A stretch of 33,163 bases of DNA from positions 1-33,163 of the forward strand of contig NZ_NPKI01000009.1 in the NCBI RefSeq assembly GCF_002284565.1, written 5' to 3'. Under the pieces are notes generated by a model that made no database searches, was not told the DNA's origin, and saw nothing but the letters and a program-made list of their open reading frames with translations. This document shows, piece after piece, positions 17,547 to 29,679 of this stretch (its first letter is position 1; each line of letters opens with the position of its first letter). The translations under genes and the position numbers were made by a program. Source of the stretch: Mesorhizobium mediterraneum. GTDB taxonomy: Bacteria > Pseudomonadota > Alphaproteobacteria > Rhizobiales > Rhizobiaceae.

Positions 17547-19276
17547 TTCCGAGGGTTCCATTGATCGCCAGGGTTGCCAGACTGCTGAAGAGCGGCGCCA
17601 AGTTGGAGGACGGATCGATTGTGGTCGAAGGCGCCCGCAAGGCGACCGGCGGCAAGGGCAGGACCCGCATTGTGATGACGATGGCGGTGTTCTTCGGCAT
17701 CTATTCGACCATCACCGGTCGTCTGGTCTATCTGGGTTTTCAGAATCCCGATCTGTCCGGCGGCCCGCAGAGCCGGGTGACGGCGTCTCGGCCCGACATT
17801 GTCGACCGCAACGGCGAAGTGCTGGCGACGGACATCAAGACGGCGTCGCTGTTTGCCGAGCCACGCCGCATCGTCGACGCCGACGAGGCGATCGAAAAGC
17901 TGGCGACGGTGCTTCCCGAAATCGACTACGAGCAGACCTACCACAAGCTGAAGAGCGGCGCCGGCTTCGTCTGGTTGCAGCGGCAACTGACGCCCAAGCA
18001 ACAATCGGATATCATGCAGCTCGGTATTCCCGGCTTCGGCTTCCGCACCGAAAAGCGCCGTTTCTATCCGGCTGGCGAAACCTCTTCCTACATTGTCGGC
18101 CTCACCAACATCGACAACCAGGGCATCTCCGGCATGGAGAAATACATCGACGAACAGGGACTGAGCGACCTTCAAGCGTCGGGACTTGCGGTGGCCAAGG
18201 ATCTGAAGCCGGTGCGGCTCTCGATCGACCTGCGCGTCCAGCATGTGGTGCGTGACGAGGTCGCCAGCGGCATGGAGAAATACCGTGCAATCGCGGCGGG
18301 CGCCGTCGTTCTCAACATCAAGACCGGCGAAGTGATGGCGATGGCCTCGGTTCCGGATTTCGATCCGAACAACCCCTACAATGCGCAGGAAAAGGACCGC
18401 TTGAACCGCATGTCGGCCGGCCTCTACGAAATGGGCTCGACCTTGAAGAGCTTTACCACCGCCATGGCGCTCGATTCCGGCAAAGTGACGCTGGAAAGCC
18501 GTTTCGACGCTTCGCGTCCGATCAGGATCGGCCGTCAGACCATCCATGATTTTCACGGCAAGGCCCGGGTCCTGTCGGTGCCTGAAGTGTTCATCTACTC
18601 GTCCAACATCGGTTCGGCCAAGGAAGCCGAAGCGGTTGGCATCGAGGGGCACCGCGAATTCCTGCATCGCCTGGGGATCCTCGAGAAGATGCAGACGGAA
18701 CTGCCGGAGGTCGCGCGCCCGACCGAACCCAAAGTCTGGAAGCAGGTCCATTCGATCACCATCGCCTTCGGTCACGGCGTGTCGACGACGCCGCTGCAGA
18801 CGGCGGTCGGCTGCGCCGCGCTGATGAATGGCGGCTATCTGATCGAGCCGACCTTCCTGACGCGCACCCAGGAACAGGCGATGTCGGTGGCCAAGAAAGT
18901 GGTCAGCGACAAGACATCCGAGAGCATGCGCTATCTCTACGCACTGAACGCCGAGAAAGGGTCAGGCAGGAACGCCAGGGTTCCAGGTTATCGCGTCGGC
19001 GGCAAGACGGGAACGGCCGAGAAGGTTGTCAACGGCCGCTACTCAAAGGACAAGAATTTCAACGCCTTCGTTGCGGCTTTCCCGATGGACGATCCGCAAT
19101 ACATCGTGCTTACGATCGCCGACGAACCGAAGCCGGAAAAGCCCGGCATGGGTGCGACGGCCGCCTCGAATGCGGGCGCCATGGCTGCAAACATCATCCG
19201 ACGTTCGGCTTCCATGCTTGGCGTGAAGCCAGATTTCAGCCATGAAAATGGCGCAACGCTGGTTTCCTATCAGTGA
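17543..19276 (+). CDS. ftsI: FtsI (PBP3), septal peptidoglycan transpeptidase
   Basis: This is a 577-aa class B penicillin-binding protein. It has a cytoplasmic basic tail, one membrane anchor (about 42-64), a PBP dimerisation/pedestal region starting SRPDIVDRNGEVLATD, then the transpeptidase domain. The active-site motifs are intact: SxxK as STLK with Ser299 and Lys302, SxN as SSN at 353-355, and KTG at 488-490. It cross-links septal murein together with FtsW. GGAGG lies about 9 nt before the ATG, which overlaps the ftsL stop. A 54-nt gap separates it from murE. Confidence 0.97.
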   Translation: MIPRVPLIARVARLLKSGAKLEDGSIVVEGARKATGGKGRTRIVMTMAVFFGIYSTITGRLVYLGFQNPDLSGGPQSRVTASRPDIVDRNGEVLATDIKTASLFAEPRRIVDADEAIEKLATVLPEIDYEQTYHKLKSGAGFVWLQRQLTPKQQSDIMQLGIPGFGFRTEKRRFYPAGETSSYIVGLTNIDNQGISGMEKYIDEQGLSDLQASGLAVAKDLKPVRLSIDLRVQHVVRDEVASGMEKYRAIAAGAVVLNIKTGEVMAMASVPDFDPNNPYNAQEKDRLNRMSAGLYEMGSTLKSFTTAMALDSGKVTLESRFDASRPIRIGRQTIHDFHGKARVLSVPEVFIYSSNIGSAKEAEAVGIEGHREFLHRLGILEKMQTELPEVARPTEPKVWKQVHSITIAFGHGVSTTPLQTAVGCAALMNGGYLIEPTFLTRTQEQAMSVAKKVVSDKTSESMRYLYALNAEKGSGRNARVPGYRVGGKTGTAEKVVNGRYSKDKNFNAFVAAFPMDDPQYIVLTIADEPKPEKPGMGATAASNAGAMAANIIRRSASMLGVKPDFSHENGATLVSYQ

Positions 19277-19330
19277 TTCTTAGGGCGCGCCGGCAACTGC
19301 GCGCTATTTTGTTGCGATGAACGGGGTTCG

Positions 19331-20785
19331 ATGAAGCTGAAAGATCTAGCCGGTATCCTGCCTGTCGAGGGGACAGCTTCCTTCGATACGGAGGTTACCG
19401 GGATTTCGTCGGATTCCCGCCAGGTAAGACCGGGCGTGGTCTTCTTCGCGCTCACCGGTACCAAGGCCGATGGCGCGGCCTATGCCGCCGATGCCGCCAG
19501 CCGCGGCGCATCAGCGATCGTGGCAGGCAAGGGCAGCGCCATCGCCGGACTGCCGGTGCCCGTTCTCGCCGTCGACGATCCGCGCCTTGCGCTGGCGCTG
19601 AGTGCCGCCCGCTACTTCGGCAGGCAGCCGCAAACCATGGTCGCGGTGACCGGCACCAGCGGCAAGACATCGGTCGCGGCTTTCACCAGGCAGATCTGGG
19701 AGCAGTCAGGCCTCGCTGCCGCTTCAATCGGCACGACCGGCGTGGTGGCGCCGGGCCGCAACGAATATGGCTCGCTGACCACCCCCGACCCGGTAGATCT
19801 GCACAGGCTGCTGGCGGAACTGGCGGATGCCGGCGTCACCCACGCATCGATGGAAGCCTCCAGCCACGGCCTCGACCAGCGCCGGCTCGACGGCGTGAAG
19901 CTTGCAGCCGGCGGTTTCACCAATCTCGGTCGCGACCACATGGACTACCATCCGACGGTCGAGGACTATCATCGCGCCAAGCTGCGCCTGTTCGACACGC
20001 TGCTGCCGAAGGGCGCGCCGGCCGTCATCTTTGCCGACGATCCATGGTCAGAGCCGACGATCCAGGCGGCGAGAGCGGCGGGATTGAATGTGCTGACGGT
20101 TGGCCGTCATGGCGAGTTCCTGAGACTGAAGCGGGTCGAGCACGAGCGCCACCGCCAGCGTGCCGAGGTCGAGGTCGATGGCATTCTCCACGAGGTCGAC
20201 CTTCCGCTGGCCGGGGATTTCCAGATAGCCAATGCGCTGGTTTCGGCGGGCCTCGCCATTTCTACTGGAACGCCTGCCGCCAAAGCCCTGATGGCGTTGG
20301 AGAAATTGAAAGGCGCGCCGGGTCGGCTGGACCTTGTCGGCACCACTGTCAACGGTGCGCCAGTCTATGTCGATTACGCGCACAAGCCGGACGCGCTGGA
20401 AAACGTGTTGGCTTCGGTACGGCCGTTCACCACCGGTCGCGTCATCGTCGTGTTCGGCTGTGGCGGCGACCGCGACCGGGGCAAGCGTCCGATCATGGGC
20501 GAGATCGCCTCGCGACTCGCCGATGTCGTCATCGTCACCGACGACAATCCGCGCTCGGAAGTGCCCGAAACGATCCGCGCTGCGATCCTTGCCGCCGCAC
20601 CCGGGGCCGTAGAGATCGGCGATCGGCGCAAGGCGATCCACGAGGCAGTCGCCATGCTCCATGCCGGCGACACGCTGATCGTGGCTGGAAAGGGACATGA
20701 GGAAGGCCAGACCGTCGGCGCCGAGACGCTGCATTTTTCCGACCATGAGGAAGTCCGCTCCGCGCTCCAGGAGCGCGTCGCATGA
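19331..20785 (+). CDS. murE: MurE, UDP-MurNAc-L-Ala-D-Glu:meso-diaminopimelate ligase
   Basis: This 484-aa Mur ligase adds the third stem residue in the cytosol. The ATP-binding loop GTSGKTS is at 108-114 and [11 protein letters not shown] follows. The DNPR motif (405-408) is the signature for meso-diaminopimelate rather than lysine. The C-terminal domain ends with GKGHEEGQ. The start at 19331 gives the usual family N-terminus; a five-codon frame at 19317-19334 overlaps it by 4 nt, probably by chance. Its stop overlaps murF by 4 nt. Confidence 0.96.
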   Translation: MKLKDLAGILPVEGTASFDTEVTGISSDSRQVRPGVVFFALTGTKADGAAYAADAASRGASAIVAGKGSAIAGLPVPVLAVDDPRLALALSAARYFGRQPQTMVAVTGTSGKTSVAAFTRQIWEQSGLAAASIGTTGVVAPGRNEYGSLTTPDPVDLHRLLAELADAGVTHASMEASSHGLDQRRLDGVKLAAGGFTNLGRDHMDYHPTVEDYHRAKLRLFDTLLPKGAPAVIFADDPWSEPTIQAARAAGLNVLTVGRHGEFLRLKRVEHERHRQRAEVEVDGILHEVDLPLAGDFQIANALVSAGLAISTGTPAAKALMALEKLKGAPGRLDLVGTTVNGAPVYVDYAHKPDALENVLASVRPFTTGRVIVVFGCGGDRDRGKRPIMGEIASRLADVVIVTDDNPRSEVPETIRAAILAAAPGAVEIGDRRKAIHEAVAMLHAGDTLIVAGKGHEEGQTVGAETLHFSDHEEVRSALQERVA

Positions 20786-22215
20786 GCTTCCTGTGGACCT
20801 CCGAGGATCTCGTCGCCGCCATGGGCGGACGACCGCTCGGGCCGATGCCGGAAGGTATTAGCGGCATCTCGATCGACAGCCGCAGCCTTGAGCCGGGCGA
20901 TGCTTTCTTCGCCATCAAGGGCGAGGCGATGGACGGCCATGATTTCGCGACCGCCGCCATCAAGGCCGGCGCCGGCGTGCTGGTCGTCGCCGAGGGCAAG
21001 CTGCCGTCGCTCGGACGGCTGACGGCGCCGATGATCGTCGTGCAGGACGTGCTGGCCGCACTGGAAAAGCTAGGGCTGGCCGCACGCGCGCGGTCCAGCG
21101 CCAAGATCATCGCGGTAACCGGTTCGGCGGGCAAGACCACCACCAAGGAAGCGCTGCGCCATGTGTTGTCCGCGGTCGGCAAGGTGCACGCATCGCCCCA
21201 GTCTTTCAACAACCACTGGGGTGTGCCGCTGACGCTGGCGCGGATGCCGGCAGATTGCGACTTTGCGGTGTTCGAGATCGGCATGAACCATCCCGACGAG
21301 ATCCGGCCGCTGGTCAAGATGGTCCGGCCGCATGTCGCCATCATCACGCTGATCGCGGCGGCTCATCTCGGCTTCTTCCGCAATCTGGACGAGATCGCCA
21401 AGGCCAAGGCCGAGATTTTCGAGGGGCTGGAACCGGACGGCGCCGTTCTTCTCAATCGCGACGACCCGCGTTGGAAGCTTCTGGACAAGATGGCGAGAGC
21501 CGCCGGCGTCGAGCACATTTACGGGTTTGGCGAGAATGCCCGCGCGACCTTCAAACTGCTCAAATGCGCGCTGCATGCCGATCATTCGGTCATCGCCGCC
21601 AAGATCGGCGGACAGGAAATCACCGCCAGGGTAGGCGCGCCGGGCCGCCACATGGTGCAAAATGTGCTGGCAGTGCTGGGCGCCGCGCATCTGGTCGGCG
21701 CCGACATCGCCAGGGTGGCGCTGGCGCTGGCCGATCTTTCGGCCGAACGTGGACGCGGCAAGCGCCATGTGTTGCGCCACCCCAGGGGTTCGATCACGCT
21801 GATCGACGAGAGCTATAACGCCAATCCGGCGTCGATGAGCGCTGCAATGGCGCTGCTCAACGCGACGCCGGTGTCGGGCGAAGGCAGGCGCATCGCGGTG
21901 CTCGGCGATATGCTCGAGCTCGGCGACCACTCGGCGAAGCTTCACGCAGCCCTTGCCGATCTCATCGTCGGCACCGAAACGCGCACGGTCTTTCTCGCCG
22001 GCCAGGAAATGCGGGCGCTGGCCGATATCCTGCCCGGTGAGATCAAGACGGAGTATCGCGCCGGCGCCGAAGATCTGAAACTGGTGCTTCTGTCGGCCCT
22101 GAAGCCTGGCGACGTGGTGATGATCAAATCGTCGAAAGGCATCGGGTTTTCCAAGCTGGTCGACGCATTGCTCGGCAAATTTCCGGCTGTAGCCGCAACC
22201 ACCAAACAGACCTAG
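20782..22215 (+). CDS. murF: MurF, UDP-MurNAc-tripeptide:D-Ala-D-Ala ligase
   Basis: This 477-aa cytosolic ligase attaches the D-Ala-D-Ala dipeptide made by Ddl to the tripeptide precursor. The P-loop TGSAGKTTT is at 113-121. [15 protein letters not shown] and [11 protein letters not shown] are MurF-typical, and [11 protein letters not shown] is the C-terminal domain signature. AGGAG precedes the ATG inside the end of murE, consistent with coupled translation. The next gene, mraY, starts 24 nt downstream. Confidence 0.96.
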   Translation: MSFLWTSEDLVAAMGGRPLGPMPEGISGISIDSRSLEPGDAFFAIKGEAMDGHDFATAAIKAGAGVLVVAEGKLPSLGRLTAPMIVVQDVLAALEKLGLAARARSSAKIIAVTGSAGKTTTKEALRHVLSAVGKVHASPQSFNNHWGVPLTLARMPADCDFAVFEIGMNHPDEIRPLVKMVRPHVAIITLIAAAHLGFFRNLDEIAKAKAEIFEGLEPDGAVLLNRDDPRWKLLDKMARAAGVEHIYGFGENARATFKLLKCALHADHSVIAAKIGGQEITARVGAPGRHMVQNVLAVLGAAHLVGADIARVALALADLSAERGRGKRHVLRHPRGSITLIDESYNANPASMSAAMALLNATPVSGEGRRIAVLGDMLELGDHSAKLHAALADLIVGTETRTVFLAGQEMRALADILPGEIKTEYRAGAEDLKLVLLSALKPGDVVMIKSSKGIGFSKLVDALLGKFPAVAATTKQT

Positions 22216-22239
22216 AGCAAGGTCCGGGGGCCGAATCGC

Positions 22240-23322
22240 ATGTTCACACTGCTCGTCGAATTCGCGGACAAGATCTCGGTCTTCAACGTCTTCCGCTACA
22301 TAACTTTCCGCACCGGCGGCGCATTGATTACCGCGGCGTTGATCGTCTTCATCTTCGGGCCAGCTATCATCAATTCGCTGAGGCTGCGGCAGGGCAAGGG
22401 CCAGCCGATCCGCGCCGACGGGCCGCAGACGCATTTCAAGAAAGCCGGCACGCCGACCATGGGCGGGCTGATGATCCTGTGCGGCATCATCGGCTCGTCG
22501 CTTTTATGGGCGAACCTGTCCAGCATCTATGTCTGGGTGGTGCTGCTGGTGACCCTGGGGTTCGGCTCGATCGGCTTCTACGACGATTATCTCAAGGTGA
22601 CGAAGCAATCGCATCTCGGCTTTTCCGGCAAGGCGCGGCTGGCGCTTGAATTCGTCATCGCCGGCATCGCCGCCTGGGTGATCATGCACAACGGCCAGGC
22701 GCCGTTCTCGTCGTCGCTGACTTTTCCTTTCGCCAAGGAGTTTCTCGTCAATCTCGGCTGGTTCTTCATCCCGTTCTCGTGCTTCGTCATCGTCGGCGCC
22801 GGCAATGCGGTGAACCTGACCGATGGCCTCGACGGGCTGGCGATCGTGCCGATCATGATCGCGGCGGCGTCCTTCGGCGTCATCGCATATCTGTCCGGTA
22901 ACGCGGTGTTCGCCGAATATCTGCAGATCCATTTCGTGCCCGGCACCGGCGAATTGGCGGTGGTCCTCGGCGCGGTGATCGGCGCCGGCCTCGGCTTCCT
23001 GTGGTTCAACGCACCGCCGGCGGCGATCTTCATGGGCGATACTGGCTCGCTGGCCCTGGGCGGCCTGATCGGCACGGTCGCGGTTGCCACCAAGCACGAG
23101 ATCGTGCTGGTCATCGTCGGGGGCCTGTTCGTCGTCGAGATCCTGTCGGTCATCATCCAGGTCGGCTACTTCAAGATGACTGGCAAGCGCGTGTTCCTGA
23201 TGGCACCGATCCATCATCATTTCGAAAAGCTCGGCTGGACCGAAAGCCAGGTGGTGATCCGCTTCTGGATCATCGCCGTCATCCTGGCACTGGTCGGCCT
23301 GTCGACCCTGAAGCTTAGATAG
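22240..23322 (+). CDS. mraY: MraY, phospho-MurNAc-pentapeptide translocase
   Basis: This 360-aa polytopic membrane enzyme (about ten predicted helices) transfers phospho-MurNAc-pentapeptide to undecaprenyl phosphate, giving lipid I. Conserved cytoplasmic signatures are [15 protein letters not shown], the aspartate pair Asp115-Asp116 in [18 protein letters not shown] (Asp195, Asp198), and [13 protein letters not shown] near the C-terminus. The length equals the E. coli protein. The stop codon overlaps the AGGAGG ribosome site of murD. Confidence 0.97.
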   Translation: MFTLLVEFADKISVFNVFRYITFRTGGALITAALIVFIFGPAIINSLRLRQGKGQPIRADGPQTHFKKAGTPTMGGLMILCGIIGSSLLWANLSSIYVWVVLLVTLGFGSIGFYDDYLKVTKQSHLGFSGKARLALEFVIAGIAAWVIMHNGQAPFSSSLTFPFAKEFLVNLGWFFIPFSCFVIVGAGNAVNLTDGLDGLAIVPIMIAAASFGVIAYLSGNAVFAEYLQIHFVPGTGELAVVLGAVIGAGLGFLWFNAPPAAIFMGDTGSLALGGLIGTVAVATKHEIVLVIVGGLFVVEILSVIIQVGYFKMTGKRVFLMAPIHHHFEKLGWTESQVVIRFWIIAVILALVGLSTLKLR

Positions 23323-23330
23323 GAGGCCGC

Positions 23331-24733
<1,403 letters not shown>

Positions 24734-24734
<1 letters not shown>

Positions 24735-25885
24735 TGCAAAGTCGTCTCGACAAAAGCCCAGTTGCCACCTGGTGGTGGACGATCGATCGCTGGTTCCTGG
24801 CCGCGTTCCTGTCGCTGATGGGGCTCGGTATCGTGCTGTCCTTCGCGGCGAGCCCGGCAGTGGCCCAGCGCATCGGCCTTGACAGTTTCCACTTCGCCAC
24901 ACGGCAGATCATCTTCACCATTCCAGCACTTGGCGTGATGCTGGCCGTTTCCTTCCTGGAATCGCGGCAGATCAGACGCATGGCGCTGGTGATGCTATGC
25001 GCTACGCTGTTCCTTATGGTGGCGGTGCTCTACATCGGCGTCGAGGTGAAGGGGGCGCGGCGCTGGGTATCACTTGCCGGCCTGTCGATCCAGCCGTCGG
25101 AATTCCTGAAGCCGGCCTTCGTCGTCATCTGCGCCTGGCTGTTTGCAGAACATAAGCGCCAGCCCGACATTCCCGGCAATCTGTTCGCCATGCTGCTGCT
25201 TGCCCTCGTCATCTCGCTGCTGGTGGCGCAGCCTGATTTCGGCCAGACCATGCTGGTGCTCGGCACCTGGGGGGTGATGTTCTTCATGGCCGGACTGCCT
25301 TGGCTGTGGATCATCGCGCTGGGCGCTGCCGGCATTGGCGGCGTGTTTGCCGCCTATACGGTGTTCCCGCATGTCGCCGGCCGCATCGACCGCTTCCTGA
25401 CCGGCGAAGGCGATACGTTCCAGGTCGACATGGGCCGCGATGCGCTGATCAATGGCGGCTGGTTCGGCGTCGGGCCGGGTGAGGGCACCGTCAAGCGGGT
25501 CATACCCGACAGCCATGCCGATTTCGTCTTCTCGGTGGCCGGCGAGGAGTTCGGACTGATCATGTGCTTCTTCATCATGACCATCTTCGCCTTCATCGTG
25601 CTGCGCGGGCTCAGCACCGCGCTCAAGGAGCAGGACGATTTCACACGCTATGCGGTTGGCGGCCTGGTCACGGTTTTCGGCCTGCAGTCGGTTATCAACA
25701 TGGCCGTCAATTTGCAGCTGATGCCTGCCAAGGGCATGACCTTGCCGTTTATCTCCTATGGCGGCTCCTCGCAGATCGCCATCGCAATCTCGATGGGCAT
25801 GGTGCTGGCGCTGACCCGCAAGCGGCCGGAAAAGCGCAAGCAGTTGGGCTTCGCACCGTCGCAGCGCGCCATGCCGGCGGAGTGA
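24734..25885 (+). CDS. ftsW: FtsW, SEDS-family septal peptidoglycan glycosyltransferase
   Basis: This 383-aa membrane protein has about ten predicted helices. SEDS hallmarks are [20 protein letters not shown], the catalytic Asp in [35 protein letters not shown] and [13 protein letters not shown]. FtsW polymerises lipid II at the septum with FtsI as its partner transpeptidase. GGAGG lies about 9 nt before the ATG within the murD end. murG begins one base after the stop. Confidence 0.96.
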
Positions 25886-25886
25886 A

Positions 25887-27014
25887 ATGTCGAGGGGCGT
25901 TATCCTACTGGCGGCCGGCGGCACGGGCGGGCATCTCTTCCCGGCCGAGGCGCTGGCGCACGAGCTGATCAGGCGCGGCTGGACGGTGCATCTCGCGACC
26001 GATGACCGCGCCGAGCGTTTTGCCGGTCAGTTTCCGGCCGCAGGCATCCATCCGATCCAGTCGGCAACCATCGGCTCGAAAAATCCTTTTGCTGTGCTCG
26101 CCGCCTTCTGGAAAATCTGGGGTGGCGTGCGGCAGGCATCCGCCGTGATCGGCCGGATCAAGCCCGCCGTCGTAGTCGGTTTCGGCGGCTATCCGACGCT
26201 GCCGCCGCTCTATGCGGCGACGCGGCGCAAGGTGCCGACGCTGATCCACGAGCAGAACGCGGTGATGGGGCGCGCCAACCGGGCGCTCGCCGGCCGCGTC
26301 GATGCCATCGCCGGCGGGTTTTTGCCGGAAGATTCAAGCGCTGCAGGCGCCAAGACGGTGACCACAGGCAATCCGGTCAGGCCGCAAGTGCTTGAAGCGG
26401 CAAAGACGCCTTACACGGCCTCGACCGGAAACCAGCGCTTCCGGTTTCTGGTGTTCGGCGGCAGCCAGGGCGCACAGTTCTTTTCCGATGCCGTGCCGGC
26501 GGCGGTTGGACTGCTTTCCGATGCACAACGCAAGCGGCTTGATATCACGCAGCAGGCCCGCGCCGACGATGTCGCGCGGGTGAAGGCGGCCTATGCCGCC
26601 CTTGGCGTCGAGGCTGAGGTGTCGCCCTTCTTCACCGACATGGCGGCGCGCATCGCGGCGTCGCATCTGGTGATGTCGCGGTCCGGTGCATCGACCGTAT
26701 CAGAAATCGCGGTGATCGGCCGGCCGGCGCTGCTGGTGCCCTATCCGCACGCGCTCGACCACGACCAGGCGGCCAATGCCGCGGCATTGGCCGCGGCAGG
26801 CGGCGCCGAAGTGCATCAGCAATCTTCGCTTTCGTCCGAGCGTATCGCTGTGCTCGTCGGGGCGCTGATGGAGGATCCACAGCTGCTGACCACAATGGCA
26901 GCGGCGGCGAAATCGGCTGGAAAACCGGACGCGGCACGGTTGCTCGCCGATCTGACAGAGGCTATTGCGTCGAAGAAAAGCGTATCGGACTTCAGGAAGG
27001 AGACGCACGCATGA
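25887..27014 (+). CDS. murG: MurG, lipid II-forming GlcNAc transferase
   Basis: This 375-aa peripheral membrane GT28 glycosyltransferase adds GlcNAc from UDP-GlcNAc to lipid I, making lipid II. The N-terminal glycine loop [10 protein letters not shown] is at residues 11-20. Other family blocks are [63 protein letters not shown] and the donor-site [17 protein letters not shown]. The stop overlaps the murC ATG by 4 nt. Confidence 0.97.
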   Translation: MSRGVILLAAGGTGGHLFPAEALAHELIRRGWTVHLATDDRAERFAGQFPAAGIHPIQSATIGSKNPFAVLAAFWKIWGGVRQASAVIGRIKPAVVVGFGGYPTLPPLYAATRRKVPTLIHEQNAVMGRANRALAGRVDAIAGGFLPEDSSAAGAKTVTTGNPVRPQVLEAAKTPYTASTGNQRFRFLVFGGSQGAQFFSDAVPAAVGLLSDAQRKRLDITQQARADDVARVKAAYAALGVEAEVSPFFTDMAARIAASHLVMSRSGASTVSEIAVIGRPALLVPYPHALDHDQAANAAALAAAGGAEVHQQSSLSSERIAVLVGALMEDPQLLTTMAAAAKSAGKPDAARLLADLTEAIASKKSVSDFRKETHA

Positions 27015-28417
27015 AGATGCCGGAGACGATCGGTCTTGTGCATTTCATCGGCATCGGCGGTATCGGCATGAGCGGCATCGCCGAGGTGCTGCACAATCTC
27101 GGCTACAAGGTGCAAGGGTCCGACCAGGCCGACAGCGCCAATGTGCAGCGGCTGCGCGACAAGGGCATCGAGTGCTTTGTCGGCCATCACGCCGATAATA
27201 TCGGCGATGCCGAAGTGGTTGTTGTCTCGACGGCAATCAAGAAATCCAATCCGGAGCTGAAGGCCGCGCGCGAGAAACTGCTTCCCATCGTCCGTCGCGC
27301 CGAGATGCTGGCCGAACTGATGCGCTTCCGCCAGGCGGTGGCCATCGGCGGCACGCATGGCAAGACGACGACGACCTCGATGGTGGCGACGCTGCTCGAA
27401 GCCGGCGGGCTCGATCCGACCGTGATCAATGGCGGCATCATCAATGCCTACGGCACCAACGCCCGCATGGGCGACGGCGAATGGATGGTGGTGGAGGCCG
27501 ACGAGAGCGACGGCACGTTCCTGAAGCTGCCGGCCGAGATTGCCGTCGTCACCAACATTGATCCCGAGCATCTCGACCATTACGGCTCCTTCGACAAGGT
27601 GCGCGAAGCCTTTCGCCAGTTCGTCGAGAACGTGCCGTTTTACGGCTTCGGCGTCATGTGCACCGACCATCCGGAGGTGCAGGCGCTGGTCAGCCGCATC
27701 GAGGACCGGCGCGTCATCACCTATGGCGAGAATGCGCAGGCCGATGTGCGTTTCACCAATCACCGGATGGACGGCCCGACCTCGGAATTCGACGTGGTGA
27801 TCCGCGACCGCAAGACCCGCGGCCAGTCGACGATATCGGGCCTGCGCCTGCCGATGCCCGGCCGTCACAATGTCTCTAATGCGACCGCGGCGATCGCCGT
27901 CGCGCATGAGCTCGGGCTTTCGGCCGAGGCAATCAGGAAGGGCCTGTCGTCTTTCGCCGGCGTCAAGCGGCGCTTCACCCGTACCGGTTCGTGGAACGGC
28001 GTCGAAATATTCGACGATTACGGTCACCATCCGGTCGAGATCACGGCGGTTCTGAAGGCGGCGCGTGATGCCACCAAGGGCCGCGTCATCGCCATTGCGC
28101 AGCCGCACCGCTTCACCCGGCTGCATGATCTGTTCGACGAGTTTTCCGTCTGCTTCAACGATGCCGACACAGTGATGGTGGCGCCGGTCTACGCGGCAGG
28201 CGAAGAGCCGATCGACGGGGTGACGTCCGACGCATTGGTGTCGCGCATTCGCGCCGGCGGCCATCGCGACGCGCGCTACATCGAAGGCCCCGCGGCGATT
28301 GCGCCTGTTATCCGCGACCTGGCGAAGCCAGGCGATTTCATCGTCTTCCTCGGCGCCGGCAACATCACGCAATGGGCTTACGCGCTGCCCAAGGAACTCG
28401 GCGGGACGGCCTCATGA
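27011..28417 (+). CDS. murC: MurC, UDP-MurNAc:L-alanine ligase
   Basis: This 468-aa cytosolic ligase attaches the first stem residue, L-Ala. The N-terminal nucleotide-binding signature [17 protein letters not shown] is present. The ATP loop GGTHGKTT lies at 113-120. [37 protein letters not shown] and [11 protein letters not shown] follow in the usual order. AGGAAGGAG about 8 nt upstream supports the start. The stop lies within the ATGATG start of murB. Confidence 0.97.
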   Translation: MKMPETIGLVHFIGIGGIGMSGIAEVLHNLGYKVQGSDQADSANVQRLRDKGIECFVGHHADNIGDAEVVVVSTAIKKSNPELKAAREKLLPIVRRAEMLAELMRFRQAVAIGGTHGKTTTTSMVATLLEAGGLDPTVINGGIINAYGTNARMGDGEWMVVEADESDGTFLKLPAEIAVVTNIDPEHLDHYGSFDKVREAFRQFVENVPFYGFGVMCTDHPEVQALVSRIEDRRVITYGENAQADVRFTNHRMDGPTSEFDVVIRDRKTRGQSTISGLRLPMPGRHNVSNATAAIAVAHELGLSAEAIRKGLSSFAGVKRRFTRTGSWNGVEIFDDYGHHPVEITAVLKAARDATKGRVIAIAQPHRFTRLHDLFDEFSVCFNDADTVMVAPVYAAGEEPIDGVTSDALVSRIRAGGHRDARYIEGPAAIAPVIRDLAKPGDFIVFLGAGNITQWAYALPKELGGTAS

Positions 28418-29379
28418 TGCGCGGCCAGGCATTGATCGACAAGCTTGGCGGCCGGCTTGCCGGCCTGCGCGGCCGCATCACGCCCAATGCCGAGATGGAC
28501 AAGATCACCTGGTTTCGCGCCGGCGGACTTGCCGACGCACTGTTCCAGCCGGCCGACGAGGACGATCTCGCCGCGTTCCTTAGAGCGGTGCCCGAAGAGA
28601 TACCGCTGACTATCGTCGGCGTCGGCTCGAACCTGCTTGTCCGCGACGGCGGCATTGCGGGCTTCGTCATCCGGCTTTCGGCCAAGGGCTTTGGCGACGC
28701 CGAAGTGATTGCGCCGACCACGATCAAGGCGGGGGCTGCCACGCCCGACAAGCGCGTTGCGGCCGTTGCCTACCAGGCCGGTATCGGCGGCTTTGATTTT
28801 TACCACGGCATTCCGGGCGCCATTGGCGGCGCGCTGAGGATGAACGCCGGCGCCAATGGCGCCGAGACGCGCGAGCGCGTCGTCGAGGTGCGGGCGCTCG
28901 ACCGCAAGGGTAATGTGCATACGCTGAGCAACGCCGATATGGGCTACGCCTATCGCCATTCGGCAGCACCCGCCGGGCTGATCTTCACATCGGCCGTGCT
29001 CGAAGGCGTTTTGGAAGACAAGGCCGCGATCAAGGCGGCGATGGATGCTGTCCAGCACCATCGCGAGACCGTGCAGCCGATCCGCGAAAAGACCGGCGGC
29101 TCGACCTTCAAGAATCCGGAGGGCACCTCGGCTTGGAAGGAGATCGACAGGGCGGGGTGTCGGGGACTGATGATCGGCGGCGCGCAGATGTCGCCGATGC
29201 ATTGCAACTTCATGATCAACACGGGAACCGCGACCGGCTACGACCTCGAATATCTTGGCGAGACGGTGCGCACGCGTGTGCTCGAAAACTCGGGCATCCG
29301 GCTGCATTGGGAAATCAAGCGCATCGGCAATTTCCGGCCGGGGCACGAGGTCCAGGAGTTCCTGGGACAGTTGCTGTAA
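28414..29379 (+). CDS. murB: MurB, UDP-N-acetylenolpyruvoylglucosamine reductase
   Basis: This 321-aa FAD enzyme reduces the enolpyruvyl group with NADPH to form UDP-MurNAc. FAD-binding blocks are [25 protein letters not shown] and [18 protein letters not shown]. The catalytic Ser lies in [10 protein letters not shown] and the C-terminal Glu in HWEIKRIG. The start at 28414 (or 28417) overlaps the murC stop; an upstream extension to 28372 lies inside murC. Its position between murC and ddl is characteristic of alphaproteobacterial clusters. A 300-nt gap follows. Confidence 0.95.
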   Translation: MMRGQALIDKLGGRLAGLRGRITPNAEMDKITWFRAGGLADALFQPADEDDLAAFLRAVPEEIPLTIVGVGSNLLVRDGGIAGFVIRLSAKGFGDAEVIAPTTIKAGAATPDKRVAAVAYQAGIGGFDFYHGIPGAIGGALRMNAGANGAETRERVVEVRALDRKGNVHTLSNADMGYAYRHSAAPAGLIFTSAVLEGVLEDKAAIKAAMDAVQHHRETVQPIREKTGGSTFKNPEGTSAWKEIDRAGCRGLMIGGAQMSPMHCNFMINTGTATGYDLEYLGETVRTRVLENSGIRLHWEIKRIGNFRPGHEVQEFLGQLL

Positions 29380-29380
29380 A

Positions 29381-29551
29381 GACTCACAACACAGTTTTCG
29401 CTGCCGTTTTTGCGGAAAGTGAATCTCTCGGAATCGTAAGGACTTGCCAGCGAATCAACTCTCTGATTCTCTGCCCTGAAGCGTTTCCTGATTTGAGTCG
29501 TTTCGACGCGTTACCAGCGTTTTCCGTCCGGGGGCAACCTACGGGAGACTC
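29381..29551. promoter_or_regulatory. cluster of seven GANTC (CcrM) methylation sites in the murB-ddl gap
   Basis: GANTC sites lie at 29381, 29421, 29431, 29452, 29465, 29495 and 29547 (start positions). One site per 256 bp is expected by chance, so about 0.7 in this span. CcrM methylates GANTC in a cell-cycle-dependent way in alphaproteobacteria and activates genes such as ftsZ in Caulobacter. This is the only large gap inside the cluster, so a promoter for ddl-ftsQ-ftsA-ftsZ is likely here. No clear -35/-10 pair or CtrA site stands out. Confidence 0.6.
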
Positions 29552-29638
29552 TGGAAGCGATGTTGCGAAAATCATGGGAGCAGAGACTGCTCCGAGCGTT
29601 TGAGTGTGTGGCCCTTTCCGGGTCGTGTGAGATGCAGA

Positions 29639-29668
29639 CCCGCCGTGAGAGGGCCCGCCGTGAGAGGG
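29639..29668 (+). repeat. 15-bp perfect tandem duplication before ddl
   Basis: CCCGCCGTGAGAGGG occurs twice head to tail (29639-29653 and 29654-29668), ending 11 nt before the ddl ATG. It lies in the leader and could affect ribosome access; otherwise it is a simple slippage duplication. Confidence 0.8.
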
Positions 29669-29679
29669 AATGACGGGAA

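Noticed and set aside
19317..19334. Five-codon leader frame (MNGVR) whose stop overlaps the murE ATG
   Set aside because: Too short to judge, no ribosome site of its own and easily a chance event; noted only in the murE entry.
29509..29525. Possible CtrA site (TTAC-N7-TTCC) in the murB-ddl gap
   Set aside because: It matches the TTAA-N7-TTAA consensus too poorly to support a claim.
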